A stretch of DNA of 8,204 nt from Kouleothrix aurantiaca (GTDB lineage Bacteria > Chloroflexota > Chloroflexia > Chloroflexales > Roseiflexaceae): NCBI GenBank assembly GCA_001399705.1, contig LJCR01000074.1, positions 1 to 8,204 on the forward strand, written 5' to 3'. Of this stretch, positions 6,349 to 8,204 are shown in pieces. Position 1 is the first letter of the stretch. The number at the start of each line of letters is the position of its first letter. The translations under genes were made by a program, and so were the position numbers. The notes under the pieces are model-generated. The model saw only the letters and a program-made list of their open reading frames with translations. It was not told the origin of the DNA and made no database searches.

Positions 6349-7329
6349 CTACTGAATTACCACTTTGGTGCCTTCAAAATCGAACCGGAAGCGCACCTCG
6401 CGCAGGCTTGTTTGTGCCATCGCGTGGCGCAGGCGGCTTTTATCCTCAGCGTAGAACATCAGGAAGCCGCCGCCGCCTGCGCCAATCAGCTTACCGCCCA
6501 GCGCGCCATTTTTCATCGCAATTTCGTACCAGGTATTGATATCGGGGTTACTCATCGTGCCGCTGCGCTGCTTTTTGTATTCCCAGTGCACATTCATGAG
6601 CTCAGCAAAGCGTCGCAGGTTGCCGGCCTCAAGGGCGTCTTTGCTCTGGTAACCCAACTCTTTCACGAAATGCAAGTTATCAACCATGCTCTGGTCGCTT
6701 TGCTTGCTCTTATCGTCCTGCTCCTTCAAAATACTTGAAGCCGAGCGGCTGTAGCCGGTGAAGAAGAGCAATAAATTATCTTCAAGATTGTAAAGCGTTT
6801 CCGTGTCGATTTTCAGCGGCCAGGCCTCAACCTGATCGTTTGGTAAGAACTGGAAACATGTCAGGCCACCGTATGCCGCAATATATTGATCCTGCTTGCC
6901 GATTGGCTCGCCAAGGCGATCAAGCTCGATCTGGCAGGCCTGCTCGGCTAGATCGCGCGGGTGTACTAAGTTCTTCTTGTGGCTATGCAAAGCCTTTAGC
7001 AGGGCTGTGGTGAAGCTGCCAGATGAGCCAAGCCCGGTGCCGGCCGGGATGTCGGCCATGCTGGTGATCTCAAGGTTCGGCCCGTCGATGCTGGTGAGCC
7101 GCAGCGCCTCGCGGATAATTGGGTGTTGCACTTCATCGACGCTTGCCACACGCTCAAGCTTAGAATATTTGACGATCAGCTCTTGGACAAACGTCTGATG
7201 CAGCGTAATATACACATACTTGTCGATCGCCGCAGCGATCAGAAAACCGCTGTGTTTACGGTAATACGATGGCAGGTCGGTGCCGCCGCCGCCAAGCGAG
7301 ATGCGCAGCGGGCTACGCGTGATAATCAT
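6349..7329 (-). CDS. hddA: GHMP kinase, D-glycero-alpha-D-manno-heptose-7-phosphate kinase (HddA-like)
   Basis: This 326-residue GHMP-superfamily kinase begins ITRSPLRISLGGGGTDLPSY (3-22), the N-terminal signature of heptose and fucose kinases. PAGTGLGSSGSF (95-106) is the ATP phosphate loop, and KLIGAGGGGF (about 280-289) is the C-terminal glycine-rich motif. The order and length match HddA, which phosphorylates C1 of D-glycero-D-manno-heptose 7-phosphate to the alpha-1,7-bisphosphate in the cytoplasm. I chose the ATG at 7329 because it starts directly at the conserved sequence, has GGGAGAGG three bases upstream and overlaps the oxidoreductase stop by 17 bases. The frame stays open back to 7698, but that extra stretch is oxidoreductase coding sequence read out of frame. 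Its product would be the substrate of the HAD phosphatase further along the block. Composition is clearly less GC-rich than in the glycosyltransferase genes. Confidence 0.93.
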   Translation of the reverse strand: MIITRSPLRISLGGGGTDLPSYYRKHSGFLIAAAIDKYVYITLHQTFVQELIVKYSKLERVASVDEVQHPIIREALRLTSIDGPNLEITSMADIPAGTGLGSSGSFTTALLKALHSHKKNLVHPRDLAEQACQIELDRLGEPIGKQDQYIAAYGGLTCFQFLPNDQVEAWPLKIDTETLYNLEDNLLLFFTGYSRSASSILKEQDDKSKQSDQSMVDNLHFVKELGYQSKDALEAGNLRRFAELMNVHWEYKKQRSGTMSNPDINTWYEIAMKNGALGGKLIGAGGGGFLMFYAEDKSRLRHAMAQTSLREVRFRFDFEGTKVVIQ

Positions 7330-8204
7330 GGGCCTCTCCCGGCTGGCTGGCTGGCGCCGACAGATGATACAGCGTTTCAACCACTTCAAGTGCAGCGAGC
7401 GCATCGGCAAGTGTGCCCATGGGCTGGCTGCGCTCACGAATACAGTTGCGCATGTGCGCGTACTCGTCGTGCCACGATCGATCTTCGCCAGGGTATTCCC
7501 AAATTGTTGTTGGCGGTGGGCCCATCTGCGGCAACATCTGGTAGTAGGAAAGGCGCTCGACGCCATAGCTGCCGCCCAGCCCATCGATCTGCAGCTTGCC
7601 ATAGCGGCCAAAAATTTCGAAGCAGAACAAGTTTTTCCACTCGCTGCAGCTCGCATGGAGCCAGGCAACCTGACCCTGCGCGGTTTTGAGCATTGCAAAG
7701 CCGTTGTCTTCTACCGGCATATTCCAGAAGAATGTGCCGACGTGGCCTTGTACATCGACGAAATCGCCAGCGAACCAGCGCGCCAGATCGATCAGGTGCA
7801 CGCCCTGGTCGAGCATCTCACCGCCGCCAGCGATTGCTGGGTCGGCGCGCCACTCGCGCTCGTAGCCCAGCCGCCCGCCGTGACCATAGCGTGCCCGCAC
7901 GTACATCAGTGGGCCAAGCACGCCGCTCTCGAAGATTGTGTGGGCCTGCTGAAACGCCGGGTGGAAGCGATGATTAAAGCCAACCTTTACAGTCATGCCT
8001 GCGCGCTCAGCGGCACGGAGGAGCGGGCGCAGTTCGGCGGCATTACGCGCAGCCGGCTTTTCCACCAGCACGTGCTTGCCACGCTCGATCGCCGCCAGCG
8101 CAATTGGTGCCAGGGCATCGTTGGTTGTCGCGACGATCACGAGATCAATATCATCGCGCGCCACAAGCTCGTTCCAGTCCGCACTTACCGCGCAGCCTGG
8201 ATAT
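7313..8204 (-). CDS. Gfo/Idh/MocA-family NAD(P)-dependent oxidoreductase (5' end beyond window)
   Basis: The visible 296 residues lack the first part of the Rossmann fold; the frame remains open to the window edge, and the GTG at 8164 lies inside conserved sequence, so it is not a real start. About 40 residues including the GxGxxG loop should lie outside. Seen are LVIVATTN, the EKP signature (visible residues 48-50), KVGFNHRFHP, and MLDQGVHLID, whose Asp132 and His136 correspond to the DxxxH catalytic helix. A C-terminal alpha/beta dimerisation domain includes GRYGKLQIDGLGG. Such enzymes oxidise or reduce hydroxyls of sugars, cyclitols or nucleotide sugars in the cytoplasm. Placed first of the visible genes and overlapping the heptose kinase by 17 bases, it may alter the heptose or another sugar of the same glycan. 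The substrate is unknown. Confidence 0.9.
   Translation of the reverse strand, partial: YPGCAVSADWNELVARDDIDLVIVATTNDALAPIALAAIERGKHVLVEKPAARNAAELRPLLRAAERAGMTVKVGFNHRFHPAFQQAHTIFESGVLGPLMYVRARYGHGGRLGYEREWRADPAIAGGGEMLDQGVHLIDLARWFAGDFVDVQGHVGTFFWNMPVEDNGFAMLKTAQGQVAWLHASCSEWKNLFCFEIFGRYGKLQIDGLGGSYGVERLSYYQMLPQMGPPPTTIWEYPGEDRSWHDEYAHMRNCIRERSQPMGTLADALAALEVVETLYHLSAPASQPGEAHDYHA
7333..7340 (-). promoter_or_regulatory. Ribosome binding site of the heptose kinase gene
   Basis: GGGAGAGG on the minus strand ends three bases before the ATG at 7329, within the last codons of the oxidoreductase gene. It supports the 326-residue kinase start; the spacing is a little short if the last G is counted, normal if the core is GGGAG. 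Confidence 0.6.

Larger units (their letters stand above)
1..8204 (-). other. Single polycistronic sugar-nucleotide/glycan gene block
   Basis: All ten genes run in one direction. In transcription order the junctions are: overlap 17, gap 1, overlap 14, gap 33, overlap 19 (or 1), overlap 17, gap 24, gap 8 and overlap 11 bases. None leaves space for a usual promoter or rho-independent terminator, so one operon entering from beyond the right edge is the simplest reading. Promoters inside coding sequence cannot be excluded. Confidence 0.8.

Noticed and set aside
7330..7698. N-terminal extension of the kinase frame to 449 residues
   Set aside because: The extra 123 residues are antifamily, low-complexity sequence lying in another frame of the oxidoreductase gene; the kinase signature begins directly at the ATG at 7329, which has a good ribosome binding site.
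8162..8164. GTG as start of the oxidoreductase
   Set aside because: The frame is open to the window edge and the GTG lies inside the Rossmann fold, ahead of which the GxGxxG loop would be missing.

Overview
The window is a single block of ten genes, all read from the minus strand, so transcription runs from high to low coordinates. Coding density is close to total. Neighbouring genes overlap by up to 19 bases or are separated by at most 33 bases. There is no stretch without a gene, and no promoter, terminator, RNA gene, CRISPR array or insertion sequence is visible. Both ends cut through genes: the first gene of the block lacks its N-terminus (right edge) and the last lacks its C-terminus (left edge).

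In transcription order the genes are: a Gfo/Idh/MocA-family oxidoreductase (partial); a GHMP kinase of the HddA type; a multi-pass membrane protein of the lysylphosphatidylglycerol-synthase-TM / UPF0104 flippase-like family; a sugar-1-phosphate nucleotidyltransferase (HddC-like); a SIS-domain phosphosugar isomerase (GmhA-like); a HAD-IIIA phosphatase (GmhB-like); a short transaldolase-family protein; an extended-SDR NAD-dependent sugar epimerase/dehydratase; and two tandem paralogous family 2 glycosyltransferases, the second partial.

Isomerase, kinase, phosphatase and nucleotidyltransferase are the four steps of the known route from sedoheptulose 7-phosphate to GDP-D-glycero-alpha-D-manno-heptose (GmhA, HddA, GmhB, HddC). 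I infer that the transaldolase supplies sedoheptulose 7-phosphate or a related ketose phosphate. The SDR and the Gfo/Idh enzyme would then modify the sugar or its nucleotide, the glycosyltransferases would transfer it, and the membrane protein may help move a lipid-linked or glycan intermediate. This looks like part of a surface polysaccharide, S-layer glycan or exopolysaccharide locus. Individual steps are standard families. The less usual points are the transaldolase and membrane protein inside the heptose set, a SIS isomerase that seems to lack the usual GmhA catalytic residues, and an SDR with an intermediate active-site motif.

The organism is a bacterium with a GC-rich genome. Composition is uneven: sampled lines in the glycosyltransferase end are about 75-77% GC, while sampled lines in the transaldolase and kinase genes are about 45-47%. 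The gene set and style would fit Chloroflexota, but this is a guess from impression and is not demonstrated by the sequence.
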